Shown one piece after another: positions 11,501 to 21,998 of a DNA stretch of 64,000 nucleotides (positions are counted from its first letter, which is position 1; each line of letters opens with the position of its first letter). Below the pieces are notes generated by a model. The model searched no databases and was not told the DNA's origin. It worked only from the letters and a program-made list of their open reading frames with translations. The stretch is from Cylicocyclus nassatus. Lineage: Eukaryota > Nematoda > Chromadorea > Rhabditida > Strongylidae. The position numbers were made by a program, and so were the translations under genes. The stretch is taken from assembly GCA_958299035.1 (NCBI GenBank), contig CATQJL010000223.1:77951600-78015599 (forward strand), given 5' to 3'.

Positions 11501-13840
11501 ATGTTTTTAGTCCCATCCACAGGTGTTCTCGTCCAATGAAGATGTTGTTGCCGGCTTTATTTAGTCTCTGTATGCATTTTGATGTAGCAGTTTTGTTTTT
11601 TTAGCATTTAAAACAAACAATCATTACATACTCGCTTTACATGAAACACAGGTAGCAAGTAGAAGCCCGGATACTCCTTCATCAATTCCCGAATCTTTGG
11701 GGGCTTGTTTTGGAATCTGAGTTGAGAAATTTATACATCAATCGATAGAGTCTATATTAATTTGACCTGTGCCTAATTGAATGCTGCCCTTTTAAGAATC
11801 TCAAATCGCAGCCTGGATCCACGTTCATGACGAGTTCACCTTTTGTCACCTGTGTGTTGTCCCAGCTTTCTTCGCAACTACAGAAAAGAAAAACAAGAAA
11901 AAACGAACCTTTAGTAAACCAGTGCTGTCTAAATTAGTTGGTCCGGTGTTGGTCACCAACTTCTTATTCCATGGAAACCATAGCTTTACGCTTTCTTTAC
12001 TACATATTTCGTTTGGTGTTCCAGAGGGGTCGCAGATAAGCACTCTGTAAAAATTAGTATAAATAAATTTAAAGTTCCGTCTTGCTTGGATCCGTGGATA
12101 CCAAATTGCGGAAAACGTAGAGAACTTTGTAAAGTCAAGGGAAAGGTCAAAGGATTTACGATGTTTGGAGCATTCTAGGTCTCGAAAAGACGAGGTCGTC
12201 AAAAGTCAACAGATAGTTTTTTTACCAATCAAAAGAGACTATGTATTGAACAGAAGTATACAAAAGATGAGTCAGATCAAATCTTGCGAAAAATGATTGA
12301 ATCACCTCGGGCAGTTCTTGGCTTGCAATGAGTCATTTTCCGACACCACAACAATGTCATTAATGTCCGGCATGCATCTGAAAGGTTGCAAGGTCCACTT
12401 ATACTACATAGATTGTTAAAATAATATTCATTGTCAATAGATGAATGCGTAGTACCCGAAAACATCCTTCTTGTTATCAATCTAGTCCACTTGCATATCA
12501 TAGAGCCAATAGCATATGCGGACAATTGCCACTAAAATCTAGTCTTACGCGAGGGCGGATGCCATATAAGGTTGAGAAAAGCGGGGGCGTGCGAGGTTTG
12601 AACATGTGGATATTAGACACTCCAACTATAAAACGTGCCCCAATAGCCGCGGAAGAGCTCGTTCACGACGACAGACCATCTGCATTTGTCCTTTATTGAG
12701 ATCGTGATCAGTGGTAGATGTCCGCACAAGCTAAGATTATCTTCCTCGTAAGGCCTTGGCCCAAGGCACGGTCATACATGATCCGCTTGAACCACTTCAT
12801 CCATTTTGCTATTGTCCAAATCTTTGGACTGACCAGTGGTAAAGCGGATATCCACTTAATTCATTTGATTCATTTGATGTACTTTGTTATTGGTCACTTC
12901 ACAGATTTGACCAACAGTGAAGTGGATCAAGCGGATCAAATGGATCAAGTATGGCGTGTCCCTTGAAAGAGCAATATTTGATTCAATGTGCTGGCAGAAT
13001 GCTTTAACATGGTATACTTTGTTTGGAATCAAACGGATATGACAAAGACACAATTTTGTCTAGTGTTTACAAGTGTTTACACAGAAACGATTTCATATTG
13101 TATAAATATAATCTACACAATAATAATAATATCAAAATTTTCAAGTCTTTACGAATAGAACAAACTGTACTATGTATCTCAAACTATACACTGAGAATGA
13201 TTTATGTTCAATACATTCCATTATCATTTCTTTTATAAACACATTAAACATGGTATACTTCATTTTGAATATTATTAAAAGTTATGTGGTTATGTATAGT
13301 GGAGCTCATATATATATATATAGTGGAGCTCTTATATTATAAGATAAATATTCTATATTTAAGTATATTCTTTTAAAAGTAAGTAATTCTATTACTATCA
13401 CAGTTTTGATACAATATCTTAACAAATTTTAGAAAAAAGAAAAAAACTTAAAAATTTTTCAAAAAAATTTCATACACATAGTTTACACTACTCAATAAAT
13501 TTACTTCTTATTATTGAAAATAGGTTTCACAGACCTTCCTTCCTTACTGAGGAGTTCCGGGGAAGGTCTGTAAATACTTTTACTCCGTCTAAGGGCAGGA
13601 ACGAAACGGAGTTTTTGGTTATTTACACATTACATTGAAAAGCTTTACTTCTTATTATTAGTTTAAGAACTTTATGTAAGAATGCATCCGTAAATATATC
13701 TGAAATAATGCATACCTTGCATAGGCTTCCAGTGGCCATTGGGTCTCTCCCCCGCACTTCGGCGGATATAATGACGAGAAAGACGACTGATCGAATGTTG
13801 GCACACCTTGGGACTGCGCTAGTACAGGAGGTACATTCAG
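8556..13840 (-). CDS. Multi-exon gene: predicted single-pass membrane protein, family not recognised
   Basis: Fifteen minus-strand exons join without phase conflict into 671 codons: 13716-13840, 12306-12377, 11909-12044, 11767-11849, 11632-11716, 11476-11567, 11334-11423, 11160-11275, 10502-10553, 10261-10423, 9571-9828, 9389-9520, 9250-9331, 9059-9197 and 8556-8845. Most have good sites (GTAAGT at 10255-10260 and 9383-9388; TTTTTTCCAG before 13840; ATTTCAG before 10553). The long ectodomain has scattered Cys (CMPDIND, VLICDPSG, DPGCDLRF, VCVEGGPG), then a Ser/Thr/Gly stretch, one hydrophobic segment (WLIWAIFYGFFVG to SLLIFGSFLYFG) flanked by basic residues, and a tail rich in TTGGTT and VSGTTGG. 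I do not recognise the family. Weaker points are the acceptor at 11849, a GC donor below 9250, and the donors at 9058 and 8910. The 5' end lies upstream, perhaps in the signal-peptide exon at 14,823-14,880. Confidence 0.8.
10859..11061. mobile_element. 203-bp MITE in an intron
   Basis: Ends TCATTCATTCTAGGACTAGGAGACGC, answered by GCGTCTCTTAGTCCTAGAATAGATGA. TA follows on the right, TG precedes on the left. It lies in the intron between the exons at 11160-11275 and 10502-10553. Same family as 14,311-14,798. Confidence 0.8.
12760..12965. repeat. Imperfect palindromic element in the first large intron
   Basis: GATCCGCTTGAACCACTTCA at about 12,780 and its diverged reverse complement TGAAGTGGATCAAGCGGATC at about 12,918 bracket a stem with many short CATTTGATT-type repeats. 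It lies between the exons at 13716-13840 and 12306-12377. Confidence 0.6.
12966..13715. other. AT-rich intron sequence with a small hairpin
   Basis: Very AT-rich, with TATATATA near 13,310 and a hairpin CAGACCTTCC (13,530-13,539) pairing with GGAAGGTCTG (13,561-13,570). No coding signal beyond short open frames. Confidence 0.5.
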
Positions 13841-14310
13841 CTGGAAAAAAGTAGGAAATTTACAAGGTTTCTTGAAAAGGCGATTTTTGACGATATTTGG
13901 CCGTTTGCAAAATGTGAATTGTGACCATTCCTCATACTGGCGAGATTACTGAAAGATATGCGTGGCGTACAAACCGCTCCGCATTATTCTGATATCAAGT
14001 TTGGGACCTTGATGTACATGAAACGAACGGAGTTGCAGTTCTCCAACTCTACTGGCTGTTTTGTTGAGGTTCAGACCGCTATCCTATAGGTGCAGAAACA
14101 AGAGTGATTTTACAGACTTTGTATATACCGGCTTTTGGGTAACGAAATAAAAGTGCACGAAGCAGCGTGTGGCAAGATCCTGGTGAATAAGCTGACTCTG
14201 CAAATAGCATTCGGCTAAGAGAGTGAACTCAATGGAGCTCAATGGAGCGCACGATCCCCCTAAATCGTATTGCTTGTGATACGGATTGAGGCTAAAGATG
14301 AGGACAAGTA

Positions 14311-14798
14311 TCATTCATTCTCTGACTTGAAGACGCGAGCACGCTTTGCATGCATTTCATTGACAAGTCATGAATGAGTTTTAACGCGCTTTAGTTGACT
14401 TACTATTAGAATTCGTGAAAGAACATGTTTGATTTGTTAAACTATAGCGCTTATGAAACGCAGTGTCGCTTGCATCAGCATCTCCACTCCCGCGCTGGAC
14501 TCTGCGTCTCTTCCGCGAACATGCTCTCTGATCACTTCCAATCAAGAAGCTTCGCCTTTCCCACGCTCGCCCAAGGAAAGTGATCCGAGAGCATGTTCGC
14601 GGAAGAGATGCAGAGTCCAGCGCGGGAATGGAGGACTGATGCAAGCGACACTGCGTTTGATAAGCCCTGTACGCTGGCGTGAACAAGTTCTTTCGCGAAT
14701 TCCTGATAGTGACTAACCAAAATGCAATAGGACTCATTCATAAACTTGATCAAACGTACGCAAATCGTTCTCGCGTCTTTTAGTCAGAGAATGAATAA
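14311..14798. mobile_element. 488-bp MITE between signal-peptide exon and gene body
   Basis: Ends TCATTCATTCTCTGAC and its complement, flanked by TA at 14,309-14,310 and 14,799-14,800. An inner palindrome pairs about 14,459-14,535 with 14,575-14,660 (CCCGCGCTGGACTCTGCGT on one arm). Same end family as 10,859-11,061. Confidence 0.8.
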
Positions 14799-14822
14799 TA
14801 GCTTGAAATCTGGAAGAGTCAC

Positions 14823-14880
14823 GGTGTGCAAATGCAGTCGCTAACAGCACAACCGTCGTCAACGAAAAGTTTGTAAGCAT
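14823..14880 (-). CDS. Candidate first exon with signal peptide
   Basis: An ATG at 14,878-14,880 opens MLTNFSLTTVVLLATAFAH, a textbook secretion signal (hydrophobic core VVLLATAFA, cleavage expected after AFA). A GTGACT donor could end it at 14,823. It lies just beyond the MITE at 14,311-14,798 and on the same strand as the gene at 8556-13840, so it is the natural source of that protein's missing N-terminus. The exon linking them (perhaps within 14,100-14,290) is not settled: two frames there are open and neither joins perfectly. Confidence 0.5.
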
Positions 14881-15162
14881 GCATTTAGTCGAAATTTGAT
14901 CTGGCAACTATATGCAAGGTCGCAATAGCGCGTGACAAATCTGCATGGTTTTTTTTGAGCAGAGGGACTGCTTGCGTTACGCGTTGCGGCGGTTTCGCCA
15001 AGAGGTTATCGAGCGTAGTGCGTGCGAAATTTCATCGTTATGAACAAACAAGGTTTGGGAGCTCTGCATCAGTTCAGAACGCTTTTGCATTAAAACATAA
15101 GTAGGAAGCTTTTTTTAAATTTGAAAATGCAAAAACTCTAGAATTTCCCACTATGGCCTGAC

Positions 15163-15590
15163 GCTTTAGAGGCAGCGTCCCACCACACTGGGGGTACCTG
15201 GCTCTGGTAACAATGTAATAGTAGACCCCTAACTAAGCGAAGACAGAAATTTGCAACGCAAAAGGTTCTACGAAGTCTACAAATCGCCCCCAAGTGGCCC
15301 GAATCTTACGGTAGGCTCGGACGAGTACGAAATGCGTGCAAGATAGAGACGCAGAGTCGATGCGAAACCCTGCGCTCGTAACTGTGTGCGCTACACGCAC
15401 TCTGGCCTTGCAAATCGATATTGCGGTGTGGGTGGCGTCCGGGCCTACCGTAAGATTCGGGCCACTTTCGAAGCAAATTTCAGGCTTGGTAGACCCCCTC
15501 TTCAGTCGTCGCTTAGGTAGAGGGTCTACTCTACATAGCTACAAAACCCGGCACCCATCTTTTTGCCGAGACGCTGCCTTTAAGGTGTTG
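15163..15590. mobile_element. MITE with GGCAGCGTCCC ends
   Basis: Left end TTTAGAGGCAGCGTCCCACC; right end GCCGAGACGCTGCCTTTAAG. Palindromic inner blocks (GTGGCCCGAATCTTACGGTAGG and its complement GAATTCGGGCCAC-like run near 15,455). Non-coding; the open frame at 15,336-15,698 is repeat-derived. Confidence 0.7.
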
Positions 15591-15776
15591 TATGTGAGAG
15601 TGGGTGCCGAACTGCAGTGTACAGCCGAGTGTACAGTATGCTCGATGTTTCCGCCGTTTTTGGCAGAGTGCCTAGTTAAGCCTAGCTATTTACCCTAGCA
15701 AGGCTTTAGAATGATGTGGTCCTCATTCTTAAGCTTGCGATTGTCCTGTTACAAGCATAAGCAAGGCTTGGTGCGC

Positions 15777-15935
15777 TGGTGCATGACAAAGGCGCAACAT
15801 CTTTGAGCGCGAACGCGACTTTATAGCCGCAGAGCGCAGCATTTCAAAAGGTGAGGATACGCGCGCGCCACGTTTGCGCCCGCTCAACTAATATTGCTTC
15901 TGCGCCTTCGTCATGCAGTAGCCTTAAAGTCTGCT
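15777..15935. mobile_element. ~160-bp palindromic MITE, GAAGGCGCAA family, copy 1
   Basis: Starts GGTGCATGACAAAGGCGCAAC and ends TGCGCCTTCGTCATGCAGTAGCCTT. The middle holds the GAACGCG…TATAGCCGCAGAGCGCA block found also at 31,657-31,818 and 38,305-38,467. Confidence 0.75.
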
Positions 15936-15967
15936 TCAGCCAAAGAATTTCCTTACGCATTCAGCAA

Positions 15968-17100
15968 AGAATAGAAGAAACCCCTGCACATCGGATCCTA
16001 AACGAGGCTCCGGGTGGTAACAAAATGTCAGAGTGCTCAAAACGTCTCTATGGGTTGGACACGACACGTGTGATGACACATCAGGAGACTGCTCTTGTGC
16101 TTTGCACTTACATCGCTAAGTAATCTCCACAGATGCCGGCCTCCAAGCTTTTCTCATCAAGTGCCACAACATCCCTTTGCAAAAAACGAAGATCAGGAAA
16201 AGGGACTTGAGGCAGGATTGGTGGGACGTCATCATTTGTGGTGAAGTTCCATCATAAACTTGAGGGTAGGGGCTTTGCTGTACACCCACTTATTGTCCAA
16301 TCTTCAGTTATGAAACCATCGACTTGCCATCCTACCTTTACGCCATATACGTCAGGAAACCATTATCAACTTCTATTCTTCAACGTCAGCAGCTGACAAA
16401 ACAGAAGTGAATGCTTTCTACGAAAATGTGGGAAAAGGTTTTCTCACAAGAACTCTTTCTACAAAGTTGCTGTGAGCAATTTTAATGCGAAAATCGGGAT
16501 CACTAAGAAAGAGTGTAGGATCAGGAGGTTTGAACCGTCTTCTAGGGCTCTACACCACAATTTTTCTACGGAAATCCTCTAAAGGAAAAAAGAACATCGC
16601 CGATGGACGTGCAAATCTCACGTTGCAGTGACTCACCGGAAAAAGACTTCATCAACCAAAGGTAGGGCCTACTGATGTGTTTTTCTAGTTCTATCATTCT
16701 GCAGCGGTTGCTATCACCCTCGCCTTTGAGTGAAAGTATAGTAGTCAAAAGCTGGGAAAGAAGATCTGCTATGGTGTCGCAAGAACGAAGGAAGTGTTTT
16801 AGGTGACAGATTAGAAAAGGTCTTTCCAACTATCTGGCCTATCGAGGGAGGGGGGGGGGGGCACAACGTACGACTGGCTTCTGAGGAGGCTGTGAGGCCG
16901 CGGAAAATGTAACTCACGTGTTGAAGAAGACCAAGGATCACTTGAAAGTTTTGAGGAAGGATTCAAAGCACTTGTCTCAAGCGACTGGTAGCGTAGGCCA
17001 GCTAAAAAAAACTTGCAGGAGAACCTCCGGAACAGACAAGCGAACAACACTGAGAGCGAAGCGGGTCAGATCCTCCGCCAAGTGGCTTTCTGAACCCTAG
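15968..17100 (+). pseudogene. Degenerate RTE-type LINE copy (endonuclease region)
   Basis: Out-of-frame remnants align with the better copy at 17,165-18,312. The start (GAGGCTCCGGGTGGTAAC) matches GTGGCGCCGGGTGGTAGC there, ATTTTAATGCGAAAATCGGG at 16,479 is the NFNAKIG motif of the RTE endonuclease, and 16,860-17,000 holds the linker before RT. Several stops and frame changes, plus a G run at 16,850-16,861. It is dead. Confidence 0.7.
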
Positions 17101-17164
17101 GCGGTCACCGCTCCACATCTAGCGTTTGCCCGGAAACTTCTACCACGCACCAGGTAAAAGAAGA

Positions 17165-18312
17165 GAAAGAGACACTGCGCATCGGATCCCGTTTGTGGCG
17201 CCGGGTGGTAGCAGGACGATGTCAGGGTCCTCAAGGCGCCATTTGGATCAGACAAAAACGACACGTCTGCCCTGACGACACGCCATGGAGACTGCCTTGC
17301 TCTGCACCTACAAGCCAGGACAGTCTCCACAAAACCAATTCCCAAACTTTTCTCGACGCTGCAGAGCACGTTAAGTACCACATCACTGCTCTGCAGGAAA
17401 CGAAGTCCAGGAAGAAGGACGTGCGATAGATGAATGTGGACCCTCATCATTCGTGGAGGTGGTTATCAGAAACGTTGGAGACGTTGGCTTTGTCGTTCAC
17501 CCATCTATCGTCCAACGAGAAGTCCTTCTACAAGTTTGTTGTGGGCAACTTCAACGCGAAAATCGGGTTGCCATTAGAAGAGGAATTATTATCGGGAAGT
17601 TTGAATATGGGCTTCGAAACGAGAACAGCAACTGTTCCGTTGAGCTTCTCTCCGCCGTGCGATTTTTCCAAGGAAATTCCATCTTCATGAAGAAAGAACA
17701 TCGCTGGTGGACTTGAGAATCGCCCAACGGAACGACTCACGCGGATATCGATCACATTCTCACCAACCGGAGGTAGAATTTGTTTGATTTCTTAGTTGTA
17801 CCATCATGGAAGAAGTCATTCACAATGGTATATTGGAAGAGCTCATATCAAGTTGTAAGCAGACCATCGAGAAGGACCCAAAATACGACTACGACTGGCT
17901 TCTGAAAGTATTGCGAGCCTGGGGAGAGTGCGCCTCAGTTACTTTCTTGAAGAACTTGGAACGCATTTCGAAGGCCACTAAGGAATTGCTCGAAAGAAGA
18001 GAACTCTGAGGCAAGATCCGAGTGCGACCCATCTCGAGGATTGATAGTCAAGCCAGTTGCAGAACAACTTTGCAGGAGGATCTCAGGAAGTATGGCGAGC
18101 CAAGATGCTGGAAGCAGCCGAAGGAAGACAAATTCTTAAGAAGTGCCGAAGGGACTTCTGCGAATATCACGTGCCGCTGGCTGCACTACCGAACGAAGAC
18201 GGAACCTCGACTTCTTTCCGATATAAAATGGAATCTATCGCGAAGAACTTCTACACCAAACTCTTCCGCTCATCATTACTCGTGCCGATGCCCGCTTTTC
18301 GCACTGGAGAAG
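17165..18312 (+). pseudogene. RTE-type LINE, 5' half, split by the LTR element
   Basis: Apurinic-type endonuclease pieces of a non-LTR retrotransposon: TALQETKSRKKDVR (17,390), VVGNFNAKIG (17,535; the usual Asp is Asn here), EHRWWT, then SPNGTTHADIDHILTNRR (17,720). The linker to RT follows (18,060-18,312). Frames shift several times. The copy breaks at 18,312 where the LTR element begins and resumes at 29,359 in the same frame. Confidence 0.8.
18309..18312. other. Left target-site duplication GAAG
   Basis: GAAG at 18,309-18,312 is repeated at 29,355-29,358 on the other side of the LTR element. Discounting the element and one GAAG leaves the host LINE frame continuous, which confirms both ends. 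Confidence 0.9.
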
Positions 18313-18957
18313 TGTAAGGCTCGGCATAGTTCCGCAGAGCAGCTAATGCTAAGACTGATGAAAATATCGTGTGTGAGATATTCAATGTTCGCCGGCCTTA
18401 ACAAAACCAATTCCCAACAACTATTTATTAGCAAGGAGATGATCATGCAATAGGACGAAACAAGTGACCTTTCGGATTAAGGCAACTAAACTACAAAAGA
18501 TCGCAGTGAGCCGTCGGCCAGCGGCGGTGAATCATAACGGCCGATATGAGTAAATAAAGGTGCGGTCGCTACTTGCAAAATTACAAAACAAGAGTAAGAG
18601 AGTTCGAAGAGGAAGTTAAGGACTACATTGAGTAAGAATAAGAAAAGGTACGAATGCACACCGAAGGCTTCCTACGGTCTCTTATATATATGTTTCACTA
18701 ATGGATACGAACATACATAGCCACATAAAACATATAATAAAAATGGGGTTCAGGTTAACATTGCCTAATGGAGAATACACAAACTTCCTAACGGGTCCAT
18801 TATCCTTCGATAGTTCCCATAAATTTCTTTCTCTTGTTCTGCTAGTTCGTTTTTCGTCATGATTGCTTCGCTATTGCAATGTTTGCTTACTCACTCGTTG
18901 TGTAAACATAGAGTCCGCTGTTCGCATTTGCGCGGAATATTCGGCAGGCACGTTACA
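18313..18957 (-). repeat. 3' LTR (645 bp)
   Basis: Same sequence as 28,710-29,354 by eye. Bounded by TG…CA within a 5-bp inverted TGTAA/TTACA. On the sense strand it follows the pol tail. Confidence 0.95.
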
Positions 18958-19917
18958 TCTACGGGGGATCGAAAGGTTGCGTCCCGCAACCTGAATATTA
19001 GAGAATTGTGACTCCAAAGGTAATCAGCGTTTGTTTGTTGGTGTTCCTTTCAGGGGCATCGAGAGTTGTCAAAGGCTTCTTCTCTTAATGGATCTTCTGC
19101 ATCAATTGATCGGCGATACTTCGTATTCACATAATTGAATAAATCCTTTTCCATTTTGTGTCGACACATCACTACTATATACATGTCCAATGCGGCTCGC
19201 GCCCAAGGCAAGTGGAATGGTTGCGCGGCCGGTGTCTTGACGCGAGTTCCAAATCCTAACTAACTAATAAAGTGCCATTTGCCTTGTACATGGTCCATAT
19301 TCCGCATACGGGTCGTCTTGCGCAACCATTATCTTTAGACCGGTCATCATATCCAATACATCAAACTACTTCTAACTAAGGGGAAAAGGGTCTGCCTGAA
19401 TGTGGACAATGCCTTGCGATGCCTTGAAAAACGGAGTCCGGAATTACGAGACGCGTCTGAGTGCTCCGTCTTGAGGCTGAATTCCAATTGGAGACAACAA
19501 TAAATTAAGTTGTTTCTTCCCGTAGGCGTCGAGATAATCGTCGATATTTCTTTGGCTATTGACTTTACCATTAACCCGAGACTGTCTGGCCAGTACAGTC
19601 CTGGTATTGTCCAGTGGATCTGCCAATGTTTGCCAATACATTACTGCCTTGCCAAAGTTGGGTCGTACATCTTGGTTCACTTCCTAAGGAGTAACAGCGA
19701 TACATGGTGAGTCTCATTTCTCCTTGCTTTCATCCTATAGAATAATATTACTAACATTATTAATGATACAAAAAACTTTTACAAATCTGTGATTTCCATA
19801 ATGTTGTCATGATACAAAAAAGGAGTGGAAATATGCTTATCGTGTCAGATGAAAAGAATAACAATTTTCTTTTACAATATTACAAAGAAAGAAATGGATA
19901 TAGTTGTTGGGAAAATT
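18958..19917. other. Non-coding tail between pol and 3' LTR
   Basis: About 960 bases without a recognised protein. On the sense strand two short frames overlap (19,347-19,680) and resemble nothing I know. No purine tract touches the LTR at 18,958, which is unusual for an LTR element. Confidence 0.5.
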
Positions 19918-19980
19918 TTTGTTTTTTTTTCTCTTTTTTCTTTCTCTTCTTCTTTTATTTTCTGTCTTCTTCTCTTACTC
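19918..19980 (-). other. Long polypurine stretch on the sense strand
   Basis: The plus strand is almost all T and C (CTCTTTTTTCTTTCTC), so the sense strand is A/G-rich over about 60 bases, starting 10 bases after the integrase stop. It could be an internal or ancestral polypurine tract, but it lies about 960 bases from the 3' LTR. Confidence 0.4.
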
Positions 19981-19990
19981 TGAAAAGGTC

Positions 19991-21180
19991 TTATTTATGT
20001 AGTTTCGTCCGATCGACATGAATAATCCTTTTGCGCTTGCCGTCCAAAATGGTGATGTTAGGTAGATCAACAGCAATAATTGGAAAAGGTCCTTCGAATC
20101 GTGTCGCAAGTTTATGTCCAGCATCTTTCCTTATCCAAACTTTCTTTCCTATCTGATATTGTGTCTTTGGGGCCCTTGCTCTCATATCGTACTGACGTTT
20201 CTGTTGATCCTGTGCCTTTATCAAGTTCGAATAGACATTTTGGTACGTATCCTTCAGAATTTTGACAAGATTGCCCACATAATCTTCTGTATCCACATAT
20301 TTCTTCGTTGGTAACTGAAGCGCTAGGTGGAAGATATTTGTGAGATCGCAGCCGTGGACAAGGAAAAATGGCGTGAATTTGGTTGAAGCATTTTCCGCAC
20401 TGTTGCAAGCGTGAACCACAAGATGAAGAACGTAATCCCATTCATCACTATTTTGACGAGTGGCAATAGCGGTTTGTTCTTCTAATGTGCAGTTAACGCG
20501 TTCCACTTGTCCATTTGATTGATGGTGGTATGGGGTACTTGTGCGATGTTGGACATGTAAATTCTGTAGAAGGGTACGGAAGGTCTCGCTCATGTAATTC
20601 GATCCTTGATCTGTCACCAATATTTGTGGTAGTCCAAACCTGGCTACAAGGCGGGTGATAAAGATGCGTGACGTGGTGTGGGCCTTTTGATCAGGTATTG
20701 GTTCCGCGACGATATATTTGGAGAAGGAGTCTATGAAAACAATAATGTACTTGTTTCCATCCAATGTCAGCGGTAGAGGGCCGATCACATCTGAATGTAC
20801 TCGCTGCCATGGCCTGGACGGTATTTCGAACGGGCACAAAGGTTCTCTTATCCTATAAGCGCTCGGATCCTTCCTTGCTTGGCATAGCTCACATGCATTA
20901 ATAAAACTTGCGATATCCCTGCGCATGTGATTCCAAATAGCGATTTTCTCGACGGCAGCATGGGTTTTGCTGATTCCCAAATGTGCTGTCGCTAGTTGGG
21001 ATTGATGTGCCAAAGCGATGATGTCGTTCTTAATTTGGGACGATTCCGGTAATACTATTTGAGGGTCTTGATACATAAGATTTGGTAATCTGTAAAGGAT
21101 ATCATTTATAAGTAGGTAATTGGATAACCTCGCGGTGTTTTCGTTATTTGCCAGTGCCATCTTAATTCCTGCAATCCATG
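19991..21180 (-). CDS. Retroelement integrase (3' part of pol)
   Basis: This is the integrase portion of pol; the frame is open from 21,439 but everything above 21,180 belongs to the inserted MITE. Counting residues of that 482-aa frame: zinc-binding H153, H160, C183, C186 (TAHLGISKTH, CELCQARK), then catalytic D217 (HSDVIGPL), D277 (VTDQGSN) and E313 (SNGQVERVN). The C-terminal part has an SH3-like domain (GKKVWIRK, RFEGPFPI) and ends IIHVDRTKLHK. All catalytic residues are present. It joins cDNA to host DNA in the nucleus. Just before 21,180 the frame matches the upstream RNase H frame if the MITE and one TA are discounted. Confidence 0.92.
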
Positions 21181-21182
21181 TA

Positions 21183-21998
21183 TTACGCTGTCCAGAAAAT
21201 AATGTCGCATGGCATCCTACCGCGACAGAATGACCACAAAAAACATCGAATGGGGTATCATTCGATAGAGCAAAGCAAGCTCTACAAGCTAGTTCACAAA
21301 TCTCCGCGCAGATGTTGCTCCATCTGAAGTTCGAATCCAAAATATAAAAAATTTCAGACGCCCAAAAAATCGTATCTCCGTTCACAGACGTCTTAGGGAT
21401 CTCCAATTTGCACAGGCATGTACTCTCCACACTAGACATTCACCTGTATAGTTTTTGGCATTGTTCCATGGCTACAGTACGAGAAATAAAAAGGGGTCAA
21501 AAGTGCGAATATGTCGTGTTTTTCGGGTTTTTTGGAAACAATTTGATTTTTCTCGAAAACTAGCACTTGTCTAAAGCTGAAAATTCATGGTTATACTCCT
21601 AAAGGTTCATGCTACAGAATCACCCATGTGAGAGAAGCTCAGGATTGCTTTGGCAGAAATATGCCAAATTTGGTTTTCTCAATTTTCAGCCATGGAAAAA
21701 CCGCGAAAACGAGTGTACGAGTGTCTCGTATAGTGAGTCCGTGCGTGAGCAAGTTAGGGGTCCTCAGGACTTCTCTGAATGGAGATACGGTTTTTTTCGT
21801 TTTTTTCGGATCTTGAGTGCCTTGTGAAATTTGGCTTCAAACTTCATGCAAATCAAACTTGGCGCGAAGGTTCGAGCTTCATTTTGTAGAGCTTGCTCTG
21901 ATCTATCGGTTGATACCCCATTCACATACTTTCGTGCGCACCCTGCTGCGATATTGCATGATAAAACAAAAAGCGACATTATTTTCCGGACAACCTAA
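21183..21998. mobile_element. 816-bp mariner-type MITE inserted in pol
   Basis: Ends TTACGCTGTCCAGAAAATAATGTCGC (21,183) and its near complement at 21,975-21,998 (…GGACAACCTAA), flanked by TA on both sides (21,181-21,182; 21,999-22,000). Subterminal repeats carrying GAGCAAAGCAAGCTCTACA recur inverted near 21,265 and 21,890. It contains no transposase. It interrupts the retroelement between RNase H and integrase. Confidence 0.9.

Noticed and set aside
11850..11877. Possible exon extension after the strong acceptor TTTTCTGTAG at 11,878
   Set aside because: From that acceptor the needed phase runs into a stop; the weaker acceptor CACACAG at 11,850 keeps the frame.
12108..12200. Coding-like frame (LECSKHRKSFDLSLDFTK) between two exons of the 8.5-14 kb gene
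   Set aside because: Its phase fits neither neighbour, while direct joining of 12,306-12,377 to 11,909-12,044 is in phase; treated as intron.
21184..21439. Extra N-terminal 86 residues on the integrase frame
   Set aside because: They are encoded by the inserted MITE, not by the retroelement.
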